The notes: generated from the letters alone by a model not told the origin. DNA of 64,000 nucleotides from JAAFHB01 sp963677935 (GCA_963677935.2 CAXXEH010000003.1:2232001-2296000), one strand, 5' to 3'; shown: positions 53,147-62,338, numbered from the stretch's first letter. Made by a program: numbers and translations.

Positions 53147-55042
53147 TTACTCCTCTAATGTACTCAAATCGCCTTCAGGCAACCCTAATGCCCTGGATTT
53201 TAGCACTCTGCGCATAATCTTTCCACTTCTTGTTTTTGGTAAGGCATCGGTAAATGTAATCTCTTCGGGACGTGCAATTGGACCAAGATGTTCTACCATA
53301 TGGAGTATCATCTGATGCTCAAGTTCTTTACTCGCTGTGTAACCCAAACGTAAGACTGCAACAATATGAATGCAGTTTCCCTTGAGATCGTGAGGCAGGG
53401 CAATGGCAGCAGCTTCTGCAATTGCAGGATGACTGGCCATAACACTTTCAATCTCTGCAGTCCCCAACCGATATCCACTAACTTTGATCACATCATCGGT
53501 ACGACCAATGATCCGAAAATAACCATCAGCATCCTTTTTTGCAGAATCGCCTGTTAGATACCATCCTTGCTTTTCGTACTTCTTCCAGTAAGTTTCAACG
53601 AAGCGCTGCGGGTCACGATAGATTCCTGCTGTCATTCCCGGCCAGGGCTTTTTAATTACCAATGTTCCCTCTTCTCCGCTTTTTACCTCATCTCCGTTTT
53701 CATCTACCACATCGATTACATTTCCAAAGAATGGCTTTGTTGCAGATCCAGGTTTTAAAGGGGTAATGGGTAATGGTGCTATCATAAAACCTCCAGTTTC
53801 AGTCTGCCACCATGTATCAATAATTGGACACTTTTCGCGACCTACAGCTTTGTAATACCAACGCCATGCTTCAGGACTAATAGGTTCACCAACGGTTCCA
53901 AGCAATCGCAACGAGCTGATATCATTTCTATTAGGCCACGAATCTCCAAATCTCATTAAACTCCTTATTGCTGTTGGGGAAGTATAGAGGATATTGATTC
54001 CATATTTCTCCACCATTTTCCACCAGCGGTCGGGATAAGGATAGGTAGGCGCCCCCTCGTAGAGCATTACTGTTGCCCCGTTCATCAATGGTCCATAAAC
54101 GATATAACTATGACCAGTAATCCAGCCCGGATCGGCGGCACACCAATAACGGTCCTCCGGTTTAATATCGAACACCATCCGATGTGTGGTTGATGTATAG
54201 ACGCTGAAACCGCCATGTGTATGAACCAAGGCCTTCGGCTTGCCAGTAGAACCTGATGTATAGAGAAGAAACAACATTTCAGAGGAGTCCATCTGCTCTG
54301 TCTCACATTTGTTTGAAGCAATTGGAAGTGCCAGAAGTTCATGCAGCCAATAATCCCGGCCGTTCTCCATATAAACTTCAACACCAGTCCGTTTTACGGT
54401 AATACAGATCTCCATGGTAGGCGATAATTCCATCGCTTTATTCACGACACTCTTCATCTCAACCACCTTTCCACGACGATATCCTCCATCAGCTGTTATC
54501 ACAATCCGGCTGTTGGCATCGTTAATCCGGTCGGCCAGTGCCTCATGGCTAAATCCACCATAAACAACACTATGTACTGCACCAATTTTTGAACAAGCAA
54601 GCATTGCAATGATCTGTTCAGGTATTTGTGGCATATAAATGGTGATCACCTCACCTCTCTTGGCACCCATACTCTTTAAAATATTTGCAAACTGACAAAC
54701 TTCACGATTGAGTGCATGGTAGGAGAATGTTCTTACATCTCCGGGTTCCCCTTCCCATATCAGTGCGAGTTTGTTCCGGTTCGCATTTTCAAGATGGCGA
54801 TCGATAGCATTCAGTATAATGTTGGTTTTACCTCCTTCGAACCACTTAAAGAAGGGTGGATTACTCTTATCCAATACCAAATCCCATCGTTTATACCACG
54901 AAAGCTGTTCAGCCTGTTCTGACCAAAACTGTTCAGGATTTTCAATGGATCTTGCATAAAGCTGATCATATTCCTGAATATTTGCCTGTTCAATTACCTC
55001 CTGTGAAGGATAATAAATTTTCTCATCACTAGTGTTTTCCAT
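53147..55042 (-). CDS. acs: Acetyl-CoA synthetase (AMP-forming)
   Basis: The 631-residue protein has the adenylation motif LYTSGSTGKPKALVHTHGG, the aryl/acyl pocket segment DTWWQTETGGFMIAPLP, YLTGDSAKKDADGYFRIIGR, and the catalytic lysine Lys608 in PKTRSGKIMRRVLK, the site regulated by acetylation in this family. It activates acetate via acetyl-AMP. The N-terminus YWxx-type segment (EQFWSEQAEQLSWYKRW) is complete. It stands alone, and the upstream prfB terminator separates it from that gene. Confidence 0.95.
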   Translation of the reverse strand: MENTSDEKIYYPSQEVIEQANIQEYDQLYARSIENPEQFWSEQAEQLSWYKRWDLVLDKSNPPFFKWFEGGKTNIILNAIDRHLENANRNKLALIWEGEPGDVRTFSYHALNREVCQFANILKSMGAKRGEVITIYMPQIPEQIIAMLACSKIGAVHSVVYGGFSHEALADRINDANSRIVITADGGYRRGKVVEMKSVVNKAMELSPTMEICITVKRTGVEVYMENGRDYWLHELLALPIASNKCETEQMDSSEMLFLLYTSGSTGKPKALVHTHGGFSVYTSTTHRMVFDIKPEDRYWCAADPGWITGHSYIVYGPLMNGATVMLYEGAPTYPYPDRWWKMVEKYGINILYTSPTAIRSLMRFGDSWPNRNDISSLRLLGTVGEPISPEAWRWYYKAVGREKCPIIDTWWQTETGGFMIAPLPITPLKPGSATKPFFGNVIDVVDENGDEVKSGEEGTLVIKKPWPGMTAGIYRDPQRFVETYWKKYEKQGWYLTGDSAKKDADGYFRIIGRTDDVIKVSGYRLGTAEIESVMASHPAIAEAAAIALPHDLKGNCIHIVAVLRLGYTASKELEHQMILHMVEHLGPIARPEEITFTDALPKTRSGKIMRRVLKSRALGLPEGDLSTLEE

Positions 55043-55197
55043 AATGGGGTCATTTAGTTTTATAAATCAAGAAATTTTAATTTGCAGTTTAGTAAACAAA
55101 AACGAACAATTAATTGAAATGTTCATCTTAGCATACAAACAACTAATCCCCAGGAAAGTTTTTTGAATTGTATTTGAATTAAAGGAGAAATAAGGTA

Positions 55198-55221
55198 GAA
55201 GACGCACGTTCGTGCGCCTTC
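55198..55221 (-). terminator. Terminator after prfB
   Basis: An 11-bp stem with one mismatch (55198-55208 with 55211-55221) lies 21 bp past the prfB stop. A T-rich tract (CTTATTTC) follows on the minus strand. Confidence 0.7.
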
Positions 55222-55241
55222 TTTAAAATCGAAATATTGGA

Positions 55242-56337
55242 TCAATTTTCCTCTTCCGAGAATTCCATCAAATAGGCTTTGATAAAACCGTCGATATCGC
55301 CATCCATAACTCCCTGCACATTTGATGTTTCAAATCCAGTTCTGACATCTTTGACCAATTTATACGGTTGCATGGTATAGGAGCGAATTTGAGATCCCCA
55401 TTCTATTTTTTTCTTACCTGCTTCAATCTTGGTTGTTGCTTCATGACGCCTTTGAAGTTCAAGCGCATAAAGTTGCGATTTGAGCAGTCTGATTGCATTC
55501 TCTTTGTTCTGCAACTGTGACCGAGATTCTGTATTTTCGATAATGATACCCGATGGACCATGCTTAAGCCGAACTCCCGTCTCTACCTTATTCACATTCT
55601 GCCCCCCTGCCCCTCCGGACCGAAAAGTATCCCAGGAAATATCACCCGGATTCACATCAATTACAATTGTATCATCCACTAACGGGGCAACAAAGACCGA
55701 AGTGAAGGATGTTTGCCTTTTCCCCTGTGCGTTAAAAGGTGAGATGCGAACCAAACGGTGAACCCCATTTTCGCTCTTGAGATAACCATAGGCGAAATCA
55801 CCTTCAATTTCAATGGTAACACTTTTTACACCCACATCCTCACCAGCGACAAAACTCGCTTCGCGGACTTTGTATTTATGTTTTTCGGCCCAGCGCAAAT
55901 ACATACGCATCAACATATCAGCCCAGTCGTTCGACTCTGTTCCACCAGCGCCGGCATTGATCTTTAATACAGCTCCAAGCCGGTCTTCTTCGCGGCGCAA
56001 CATATTTTTGGTTTCAAGATCTTCGATAAGACCCCTTGTTTCGAGAAATTGCTCCTCAAGTTCATCTTCGGTAATCTCGCCTGCTTCACTGTAATCAAAC
56101 ATGATCTGCAAATCCTCAACGGCTACATCGACCAATTTAAAGCCGTCAGTCCATTGTTTGATTGAGCGGATTACCATCATCTGACGTTCAGCCTCTTTGG
56201 GATTATCCCAGAATTTGGGGTCCTGAGTCCGAAGCTCCTCTTCTTCTAATCTGATTAATTTATTGTCGATGTCAAAGAAACCTCCTCAGCGCATCCCGGC
56301 GCTCAACAAGCTCTTTAAGTTGTTCCTTTAGGATCAT
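55242..56337 (-). CDS. prfB: Peptide chain release factor 2, programmed +1 frameshift
   Basis: The gene starts at ATG 56337 (MILKEQLKELVERRDALRR) and reaches an in-frame TGA at 56274-56272. After a +1 shift at CTT TGA C it continues without interruption to 55242. The product has about 364 residues, normal for RF2. It contains the stop-recognition tripeptide SPF (VRISPFNAQGKRQ) and the catalytic GGQ in GGAGGQNVNKVETG. RF2 ends translation at UGA and UAA. A -7-like TAACTTTG lies at 56370-56363. Confidence 0.95.
56271..56286 (-). promoter_or_regulatory. prfB programmed frameshift site
   Basis: The minus strand reads AGGAGG-TTT-CTT-TGA-C. The internal Shine-Dalgarno (56286-56281), three-base spacer, slippery CTT (56277-56275) and TGA (56274-56272) followed by C match the classical RF2 autoregulation site, in which slow decoding of UGA permits the shift. 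Confidence 0.95.
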
Positions 56338-56407
56338 TTGGGATTTATTTTTAATTAAAGTGCAAAGTTAGGAATAAACGGGGAATGTGCTAATGGGACA
56401 ATTCGAT

Positions 56408-56479
56408 AATTCGGCGATTAGGCAATGAGATAATTCGGGAATTAGGCAATGAAGCAATTCGACTATTAAACAATTTGGT
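56408..56479. repeat. 24-bp degenerate tandem repeat, three units
   Basis: Units of exactly 24 bp at 56408-56431, 56432-56455 and 56456-56479 start AATTCG and share ATTAGGCAATGA, with increasing divergence in the third. Partial units flank the array. It lies in the 300-bp gap between recX and prfB, which holds no supported gene. TTGTACTTTACATTTTGTA-type words also repeat at about 56604-56640. Confidence 0.75.
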
Positions 56480-56647
56480 AATAAGGTAATTTTGAGGGAT
56501 GTGTAAATCGATGGCTATGAGGTTTGGTGCGGGGAATAGCGATTTTCTTGAATTCTACCGGCAATTGTCACCGAGCCTGGGGCAGATCTTCACTATTAGA
56601 AAGTTGTACTTTACATTTTGTATCTTACATTTTGCACTTTAAATTCT

Positions 56648-57148
56648 TCATTCTTTCATTTTAAATTCCTCATCCACCTCATCGCCAATAATTTGCCTGG
56701 CTACATGAAATGCAAGTTCAGTTTCAAAACCGTGGCCCTGAGCAAAAACGGCAAGCTTTGAGCTTCGTTCATAAACAGAGGTTGCTTTGATCGATTTGAT
56801 TTTTGTTTTAAGCAAATCCAAAAGAATTTTCGCATAATAACCATCGTCTATCCGGTTGAGAGCCAGTCGGATCAATTCTTCCGGAATTTGTTTCTGCCGC
56901 AGCATGTAGGTCAGCTTAATCTTTCCCCACTTATTGAACCTCAATTTATCATTAATATAGAAGTCAACATAACGCTCTTCATTTAAAAATCGTTCTTTGA
57001 TCAGGTAATCGATGGCCTTGGATACCTCCTCATCAGAAAGTTCCCACAGCCTAAGTTTAGTAACTACATCGAAACGGCACCGCTCCGACTGGCTGCACAT
57101 TGCCATCGCCTTGGTAAGCGCCTGCCTGTAATTTAGATTACCATCCAT
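56648..57148 (-). CDS. recX: RecX-family regulatory protein
   Basis: The 166-residue helical protein has three RecX-type helical repeats, including ALTKAMAMCSQSERCRFDVVTKL, AIDYLIKERFLNEERYVDFYINDKLRFNKWGKIKLTYML (in parts), and RQKQIPEELIRLAL. RecX inhibits RecA filament growth; recA is not in the window. The ATG at 57148 gives the normal N-terminus. It is transcribed towards prfB with a repeat-filled spacer between them. Confidence 0.88.
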   Translation of the reverse strand: MDGNLNYRQALTKAMAMCSQSERCRFDVVTKLRLWELSDEEVSKAIDYLIKERFLNEERYVDFYINDKLRFNKWGKIKLTYMLRQKQIPEELIRLALNRIDDGYYAKILLDLLKTKIKSIKATSVYERSSKLAVFAQGHGFETELAFHVARQIIGDEVDEEFKMKE

Positions 57149-57368
57149 TCCGAAAAATTCAATAATTTAAGCAAAGATAAATGATTAATTTTTAATTCCT
57201 TTGTCTAGATCTTCCCTGGGATTATATCTCCACTTGCTTGTACAATTGATATTTTAACCGATGGGTATAGACGGAAATGTTAATACCTCCCAAAGGAATA
57301 TTTTCCTCAATTTGGAAAGGAGAAACAATTATTTTGACATAAGCTTAAAATTTATAATTCTGAATTCA

Positions 57369-57950
57369 ATGAAAATTACCGGAATAGTCCTTGCCGGAGG
57401 TCGCAGCAGTAGAATGGGCGAGGATAAATCATTGATGAAACTGAATGGAAAATCACTCGTCGAATATTCAATCGATGCATTGAAACCCCTGTGTGACAAG
57501 GTTATCATCAGTTCGAACAATCCCGATTACAATTTCACAGGTTGTGAAGTGTGGCCCGATGAACTCTTCGATCAGGCCCCTATCATTGGTATTTATTCCT
57601 GTCTTAAAAGATCCGAAACCGACATTAATATTTTCTTATCCTGTGACATGCCCCTGATGAGCACGTTGATGGTCAGATACCTGCTTACCAAGGCTTCAGA
57701 TTTCGGTATTACTGTGCCAATTCATGATAATGGAAGAATTGAACCATTGTGCGGGATCTATAAAAAATCGACCATTGGAATTTTAAAAAAGTTTATCGAT
57801 AAAGGAAATTACAGGCTGAACGATTGTATCCGCGAAGCTTCCCACCAGTTGGTCCTTGTCGATTCAGAAATCGCATGTTGCTCTCCAAACATATTTCTCA
57901 ACATCAATACACCTGATGATTTCAATAATCTATTTCTACTGTCTGAATAG
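57369..57950 (+). CDS. mobA: Molybdenum cofactor guanylyltransferase (MobA type)
   Basis: From the ATG at 57369 the protein has 193 residues. It begins MKITGIVLAGGRSSRMGEDKS, the nucleotidyltransferase loop of MobA, and continues with the Mg2+-binding SCDMPLMS and PLCGIY. It attaches GMP to molybdopterin to form the bis-MGD precursor used by DMSO-reductase-type enzymes, such as the one beginning at 62406. An ATG at 57261 would add 36 atypical residues. The gene meets the Crp/Fnr gene convergently with an 11-bp gap. Confidence 0.92.
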   Translation: MKITGIVLAGGRSSRMGEDKSLMKLNGKSLVEYSIDALKPLCDKVIISSNNPDYNFTGCEVWPDELFDQAPIIGIYSCLKRSETDINIFLSCDMPLMSTLMVRYLLTKASDFGITVPIHDNGRIEPLCGIYKKSTIGILKKFIDKGNYRLNDCIREASHQLVLVDSEIACCSPNIFLNINTPDDFNNLFLLSE

Positions 57951-57961
57951 CTTGTTAATGC

Positions 57962-58669
57962 TTATCCAAATTCGCTGATCCGCTCCAACCGTCCAATATC
58001 TAAAAGATGAATTTGTTTGCTATGCATATCGATCAGACCATCATCCTTAAATTCTTTCATGATGCGGATCACACTTTCAGTCGACATACCGGTAAGATCA
58101 CCCAAATCAGCCCGTGAAAGCGGGAGGTCGAACGAGTTGCTATTGAAGATCCGGTGTGAAAAACATAGGAGGATATCGGCCAGACGTCCGTGTAATTGTT
58201 TTTGCGTCAACGAGAAAAAACGACCATAAATTTGTGAGGTACTTTCGTTTAAAAGATTGATAATATGATAGGAGAAAGTCGAATTCTGCTTTAACAATTG
58301 TTTAAATATCTGAATATCGATCATCCTGATTCTTGAATCGGTATAGGTTGCGATTGAGTAGGGCAACTTATCGTTTCCGTTAAAAATCGAAGATAAGCCC
58401 AGTAAATTGTTTTTTATATAGAGGCTAATAATGAGATTTTTGGTCTTCTCCTCAAGATATACTTTCACTAAACCTTCTTCCAGGAAAAAGATATGCGAAG
58501 CAAAAGCGCCTCTTTTACAGACGGTCTCCCCTTTCTTAAAATCGATGCTGACCGAATGGGAATCGATCAATACCTTCTCCTCTGCGGTTAAAATCTCGTA
58601 CCAGCTTTGATCAAAATTAAAAGTCGAACAGCGACTTATTCCACCATTTATTTCATCGGACTGATTCAT
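57962..58669 (-). CDS. Crp/Fnr-family transcriptional regulator
   Basis: The 235-residue protein has a cyclic-nucleotide-binding-type beta-roll (FKKGETVCKRGAFASHIFFLEEG), a long dimerisation helix, and a winged helix with LSRADLGDLTGMSTESVIRIMKEF. In the recognition helix Glu and Arg correspond to the DNA-contacting Glu and Arg of FNR/CRP. No N-terminal Cys cluster for an Fe-S centre is present; only scattered cysteines occur (Cys15, Cys51). The signal sensed is unknown. It may control the nearby Rieske/cytochrome and molybdoenzyme genes. A -7-like TATTTTTG lies at 58703-58696. Confidence 0.9.
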   Translation of the reverse strand: MNQSDEINGGISRCSTFNFDQSWYEILTAEEKVLIDSHSVSIDFKKGETVCKRGAFASHIFFLEEGLVKVYLEEKTKNLIISLYIKNNLLGLSSIFNGNDKLPYSIATYTDSRIRMIDIQIFKQLLKQNSTFSYHIINLLNESTSQIYGRFFSLTQKQLHGRLADILLCFSHRIFNSNSFDLPLSRADLGDLTGMSTESVIRIMKEFKDDGLIDMHSKQIHLLDIGRLERISEFG

Positions 58670-58848
58670 AAAGGTTTTTATTATTTAAACTGACACAAAA
58701 ATAGTTGTTATTAGTCATTTATTTTCATGAGATTTGAAAGGTTTCGTCTTAAAACCGGTTTATATTTTGTTTTATTCACCTAACTCATATAACAAGGCAC
58801 TAACATCTATTAACCCTATTAAATAACAATTTATATCATTTTAATATC

Positions 58849-61548
58849 TTACCATAAGGGTAAAATGCACTCTCTTTTCCGCCTTTGTCGGGTATTTGAA
58901 TAATCTTCCAGCGCCAGATCCATAACCTTTGATTTTCCGTCATGACAGGTTAAGCAACTCCCAACTTCCAGAATGCGCTGTTGCTCCCTTACTGTAAACG
59001 GTCTTAACCAGCTTCGGGTGGAATTCGGACGCTTTGCCTCCTTTAAAAATCCGATCCAGGCATCTTCAGGTATAGAGTCATGTTCGCTGAGTGCAAACCT
59101 GGGCTCAAAGCCCCATTTACCGGCGGATCGTGAAATCGTGTAAGTCAATTCACCATCCCCGTACCCAATTGCTAATGGATTATTATGGCAAGACTTGCAA
59201 CTTCGTGCCTCTCGGACAGTGGTGTGACCTGAGGCTGGGGCATAGAGCCTGTGAAAGCTCGTCCCTTTGCCTTTATCGTATGACTCCAGGTCGATTGTCA
59301 TCACCATTCCGGGCATTGCGGTCACTACTTTACTTTCAATCTTTTCGCTGATCCCCAAAACAGGCGCACTGGCAAAATTCTTCCCGGCAAATTCCACCCA
59401 GGTTCCAATGGCCGGTTTATGGGTTAATATATCAAATCCTTTGGTATCTTTCTCATAAACATTATGACACCCGATACACTGAGGCACCCAGGAGGTATGA
59501 CACGATTCACAGCTCAACCGGTTGTGCCCCTTACCCTTTGTGCAGACAGAGGAGGGTGGCTTCGACACATGCATTTCCCCGTTTAGTTTATCTTTAAGCA
59601 AAATACTGCCCAGTGAATCAACCTCTGTATTTAGGAGCGGATAATTATCTTTTTGTGTAATAATAACACGATTTTCCGGATCAATCTTTCGTAACCAGGA
59701 GATCATTTGTGATTCGCGGTCAGGCAACTTTGCAACGTAAACCGAATTGGGTTTTCCTGTTGGGTGACAATCCATGCATTGCACATTGACACCATCTTCC
59801 TTATGTGTCTGATGCTTTCCATTCCCCATGATTTCGTACGAATCATGGCAATCGATACAAGCCAACCCCTTCAGATGGTGAATATCCGCCTGAATATATT
59901 CCACCACCCTTTCATCTGGCAAAACACTTTGATGAACCGAATCGGTGACCTCTGAACTTTTAAGGGTGGTTTCACTCCATCCTTCATAATTGAGTGAGAT
60001 ACGTCCCGACCGGCTGTGACAACTCCGGCACCGGTCATTCGAAACCCGAATATCAATTGTTGGATGTAACTGTGTAGTTGTAGCGGCAGATTTTGATTGC
60101 ATTCGTCTCATGCTTTCCAATGCCTGACCGCTGTAATATAGGTGGCAGGCATTACATCCACCACCCCTTTCGAGCCAGGCTCCGTTTCCGGTGATTATCT
60201 TTTCGTTACCAAGGTGACAACCGGCACAGAGGTTGCGTAGATGGGTATCCGAGGCGGAATGACCCAGAAATTTGAAATGAAACGAATCATTCAGCGATTG
60301 TGTTTCCCTAAATACAAACTTATCAACAGCAATAATACCACTCTGAGTTGTCATCAGCGAGTTCACCATTCGTCCGGCAATATCCTGATGGCAATTTTGA
60401 GTTCCACATGTGTTCATAACATTCGAATAATTTCCGGGCACTTTAACCATATTTCGATGGGCCTTTCGTTTTTCTGTTGAAAATGGATCACCTTTATGAC
60501 AGGCAAAACAGCCCATAACTGCTGGTTTATGTGATTCTGACAAACCAGTCATCGCACTATGACACAACAAACACCCCTCCCTCTTTTGATTTTCGGGATT
60601 TCGGATCAGACTGTCAGTCATAAATAAATTTACCGGATCAAAAATAAGGATCTGCTCATCCGATTGTGCAAAATCGTTCCAACCTTGCCAACGCCAGTTT
60701 TCACCCCGGAACAAAAGAACTAATAAGGTCATTAATATATATAATAATCCTACGGCAAGCAGCACTATTTTGAAGAGCCTCCTGATTTTTTTTGACAACA
60801 GAGGAAGAAGGGAAAACAATAAAAACAGGATTCCTAAGAGAAAAATAACATAAACAGGGTGACTTGTCAGATGGAGTATTTCCTGTATCCCGACAAATAA
60901 CCAGGGACCTTTAATTTGGCTACTCTCAACCATACCCAACGGAGCTCTGAATATCAGGCTTATCAGTAGAAGGATTGAGAAAACAATCACAAATGTCCTT
61001 TGTTTGGGCCAAACATTTTTAACATGTTCGTAAACACCTATAAATAACAGGATGGTACCTGTAGCGACATGTTGAATATATACAATTTGCCAGTTCTCTT
61101 CGGTCCCGGTTAATGCGGAACTCATCATCGTTCCCACAAATGGAACAGATTCAAGTAACGACGCAATTATTCGTCGTGCCTGAATTCCCCCTGCATCACC
61201 CTTGAGGATAAATCCAGAGATCATTTCATATACCAATGTGATTATAACCAGGCACAAAATCATCCAGGTTCGTCTATTTCTAATATTCGTTTCAGTCGAC
61301 TTATTCAGGTGATCATAAATATGAAGGATGCTGAAAATAAAGAATAGCTGTGCACTCCAATAATGAAAATTCCGCACAAAGATTCCTGAAGAGTTAAAAA
61401 GAAGTAGCTCTGCAACAGATTCATACGAATGGGTAAAATCGTAGGGAATAGCTAGTAAAATTCCGCTCAGTACGCATAACAGCAATCCGGAAATCGCAAT
61501 CCAGCCGGCAGTATCAAATTGGAGAAACTTTTGGAATTTATTCAACAC
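58849..61548 (-). CDS. Cytochrome b6-type / 12-haem cytochrome c fusion protein
   Basis: The 899-residue protein has an N-terminal cytochrome b domain. Its haem-ligand pairs are His62/His76 (14 apart) and His160/His175 (15 apart), the b6 spacing. A subunit-IV-like region follows (KGPWLFVGIQEILHL, about 213-227) with further membrane helices up to about 280. The periplasmic part from residue 326 has eleven CXXCH motifs (at 326, 347, 441, 465, 507, 564, 591, 680, 691, 784, 865) and one CX4CH (381-387), twelve c-haems in all. It likely oxidises quinol together with the Rieske protein encoded 12 bp upstream and passes electrons to a periplasmic or outer acceptor. The acceptor is unknown. Confidence 0.9.
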   Translation of the reverse strand: MLNKFQKFLQFDTAGWIAISGLLLCVLSGILLAIPYDFTHSYESVAELLLFNSSGIFVRNFHYWSAQLFFIFSILHIYDHLNKSTETNIRNRRTWMILCLVIITLVYEMISGFILKGDAGGIQARRIIASLLESVPFVGTMMSSALTGTEENWQIVYIQHVATGTILLFIGVYEHVKNVWPKQRTFVIVFSILLLISLIFRAPLGMVESSQIKGPWLFVGIQEILHLTSHPVYVIFLLGILFLLFSLLPLLSKKIRRLFKIVLLAVGLLYILMTLLVLLFRGENWRWQGWNDFAQSDEQILIFDPVNLFMTDSLIRNPENQKREGCLLCHSAMTGLSESHKPAVMGCFACHKGDPFSTEKRKAHRNMVKVPGNYSNVMNTCGTQNCHQDIAGRMVNSLMTTQSGIIAVDKFVFRETQSLNDSFHFKFLGHSASDTHLRNLCAGCHLGNEKIITGNGAWLERGGGCNACHLYYSGQALESMRRMQSKSAATTTQLHPTIDIRVSNDRCRSCHSRSGRISLNYEGWSETTLKSSEVTDSVHQSVLPDERVVEYIQADIHHLKGLACIDCHDSYEIMGNGKHQTHKEDGVNVQCMDCHPTGKPNSVYVAKLPDRESQMISWLRKIDPENRVIITQKDNYPLLNTEVDSLGSILLKDKLNGEMHVSKPPSSVCTKGKGHNRLSCESCHTSWVPQCIGCHNVYEKDTKGFDILTHKPAIGTWVEFAGKNFASAPVLGISEKIESKVVTAMPGMVMTIDLESYDKGKGTSFHRLYAPASGHTTVREARSCKSCHNNPLAIGYGDGELTYTISRSAGKWGFEPRFALSEHDSIPEDAWIGFLKEAKRPNSTRSWLRPFTVREQQRILEVGSCLTCHDGKSKVMDLALEDYSNTRQRRKRECILPLW

Positions 61549-61560
61549 TAGTACATTAAT

Positions 61561-61989
61561 TTATACATTTCTATCTCCCCCTGAGCGAAATTTCACAATC
61601 CATTGGCCCGATCTGGTATTGAAACTGCATTCGAGTTCCCGAAGTGGCTTAATCGCCGGCCCCTTAAAAGGTCTTCCGGTTTGCCCCTCAAACTGCGAAC
61701 CATGACAACTGCATTGAAGGGTATCCCCACTCCCCTTCCCAATCCGGCATCCGGCATGGGTGCAGGTCGTTGAAAATGCACGCAGAGAATTTTCAGTGCG
61801 ATAAAGATAATACCCTCCAAAGTAATTAATGCCCAGCGGGATATCTTGTCTATGGGCAAATTCAACTCTTTTTCCCAATTCCGCCTGAAAATTGGTCAGC
61901 CGGTACCATAACCAGAGTACAAAACCGAGGCTGGCACCTGTTGTCATTCGAATAAATATTTTTCGGGATATCGACATTTGTTTTTTCAT
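61561..61989 (-). CDS. Rieske iron-sulfur protein
   Basis: From the ATG at 61989 the protein has 142 residues with one N-terminal membrane helix and a Rieske domain. Box I is CTHAGC and box II CSCHGS, giving two Cys/His ligand pairs and the disulfide cysteines; the end of the cluster fold (GRPFKGPAIKPL) is present. It is of the bc1/b6f type. It lies 12 bp upstream of the cytochrome b/c fusion, so the two should form one complex. A -7-like TAGCTTTG (62018-62011) would start transcription too close to allow the TTG at 62013, supporting this ATG. Confidence 0.93.
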   Translation of the reverse strand: MKKQMSISRKIFIRMTTGASLGFVLWLWYRLTNFQAELGKRVEFAHRQDIPLGINYFGGYYLYRTENSLRAFSTTCTHAGCRIGKGSGDTLQCSCHGSQFEGQTGRPFKGPAIKPLRELECSFNTRSGQWIVKFRSGGDRNV

Positions 61990-62083
61990 AGGATGCGTCC
62001 TTGGGGCTTCCAAAGCTACAACAATTTATTTCTGATCATGATTAGCGAAATTTATCAAAAAAATGCTTTGTGTCAGTTTTTTT

Positions 62084-62099
62084 TATGATCCATATCATA
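62084..62099. promoter_or_regulatory. Crp/Fnr-like palindromic operator
   Basis: TATGAT-CCAT-ATCATA is a perfect inverted repeat with 6-bp arms and a 4-bp spacer, the geometry of Crp/Fnr sites (TTGAT-N4-ATCAA). It lies in the divergent promoter region of the Rieske and molybdoenzyme genes, near a Crp/Fnr gene. Confidence 0.55.
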
Positions 62100-62184
62100 T
62101 TACATTGTGAGAATATCAATAAATATTTAATTCACTGTACCACAACTAATTACATTTCTATACCTAGTTAAGAATAAATATAAG

Positions 62185-62200
62185 CAATATAGCTATATTG
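62185..62200. promoter_or_regulatory. Perfect 16-bp AT-rich palindrome
   Basis: CAATATAGCTATATTG is self-complementary and lies midway in the divergent promoter region. It could be a second operator, but such AT-rich palindromes also arise by chance. Confidence 0.35.
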
Positions 62201-62306
62201 TTGTATTTCAATATATTAAATCATTATGTCATTTGGATGGGAAAACCAATCAAATATATCTATCTAATATATAATCACTTACCAATATCGACTTTGTATT
62301 TACCAA

Positions 62307-62338
62307 TTTGTATATCAATAGGCAATCAGATATTTTTG
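62307..62338 (+). promoter_or_regulatory. Consensus promoter of the molybdoenzyme gene
   Basis: TTTG (62307-62310), a 20-nt spacer and TATTTTTG (62331-62338) match the Bacteroidota consensus. Transcription would start near 62345, about 60 nt before the ATG at 62406. No gene is supported in the rest of the 416-bp divergent gap. Confidence 0.7.

Noticed and set aside
53147..55042. acs considered as part of the bactofilin/actin operon
   Set aside because: It is transcribed towards the bactofilin gene on the same strand, but a 340-bp gap and a separate consensus promoter for the bactofilin separate them.
55242..56337. prfB considered as a frameshifted pseudogene
   Set aside because: The break is exactly the programmed RF2 frameshift signal, and both frames are otherwise intact.
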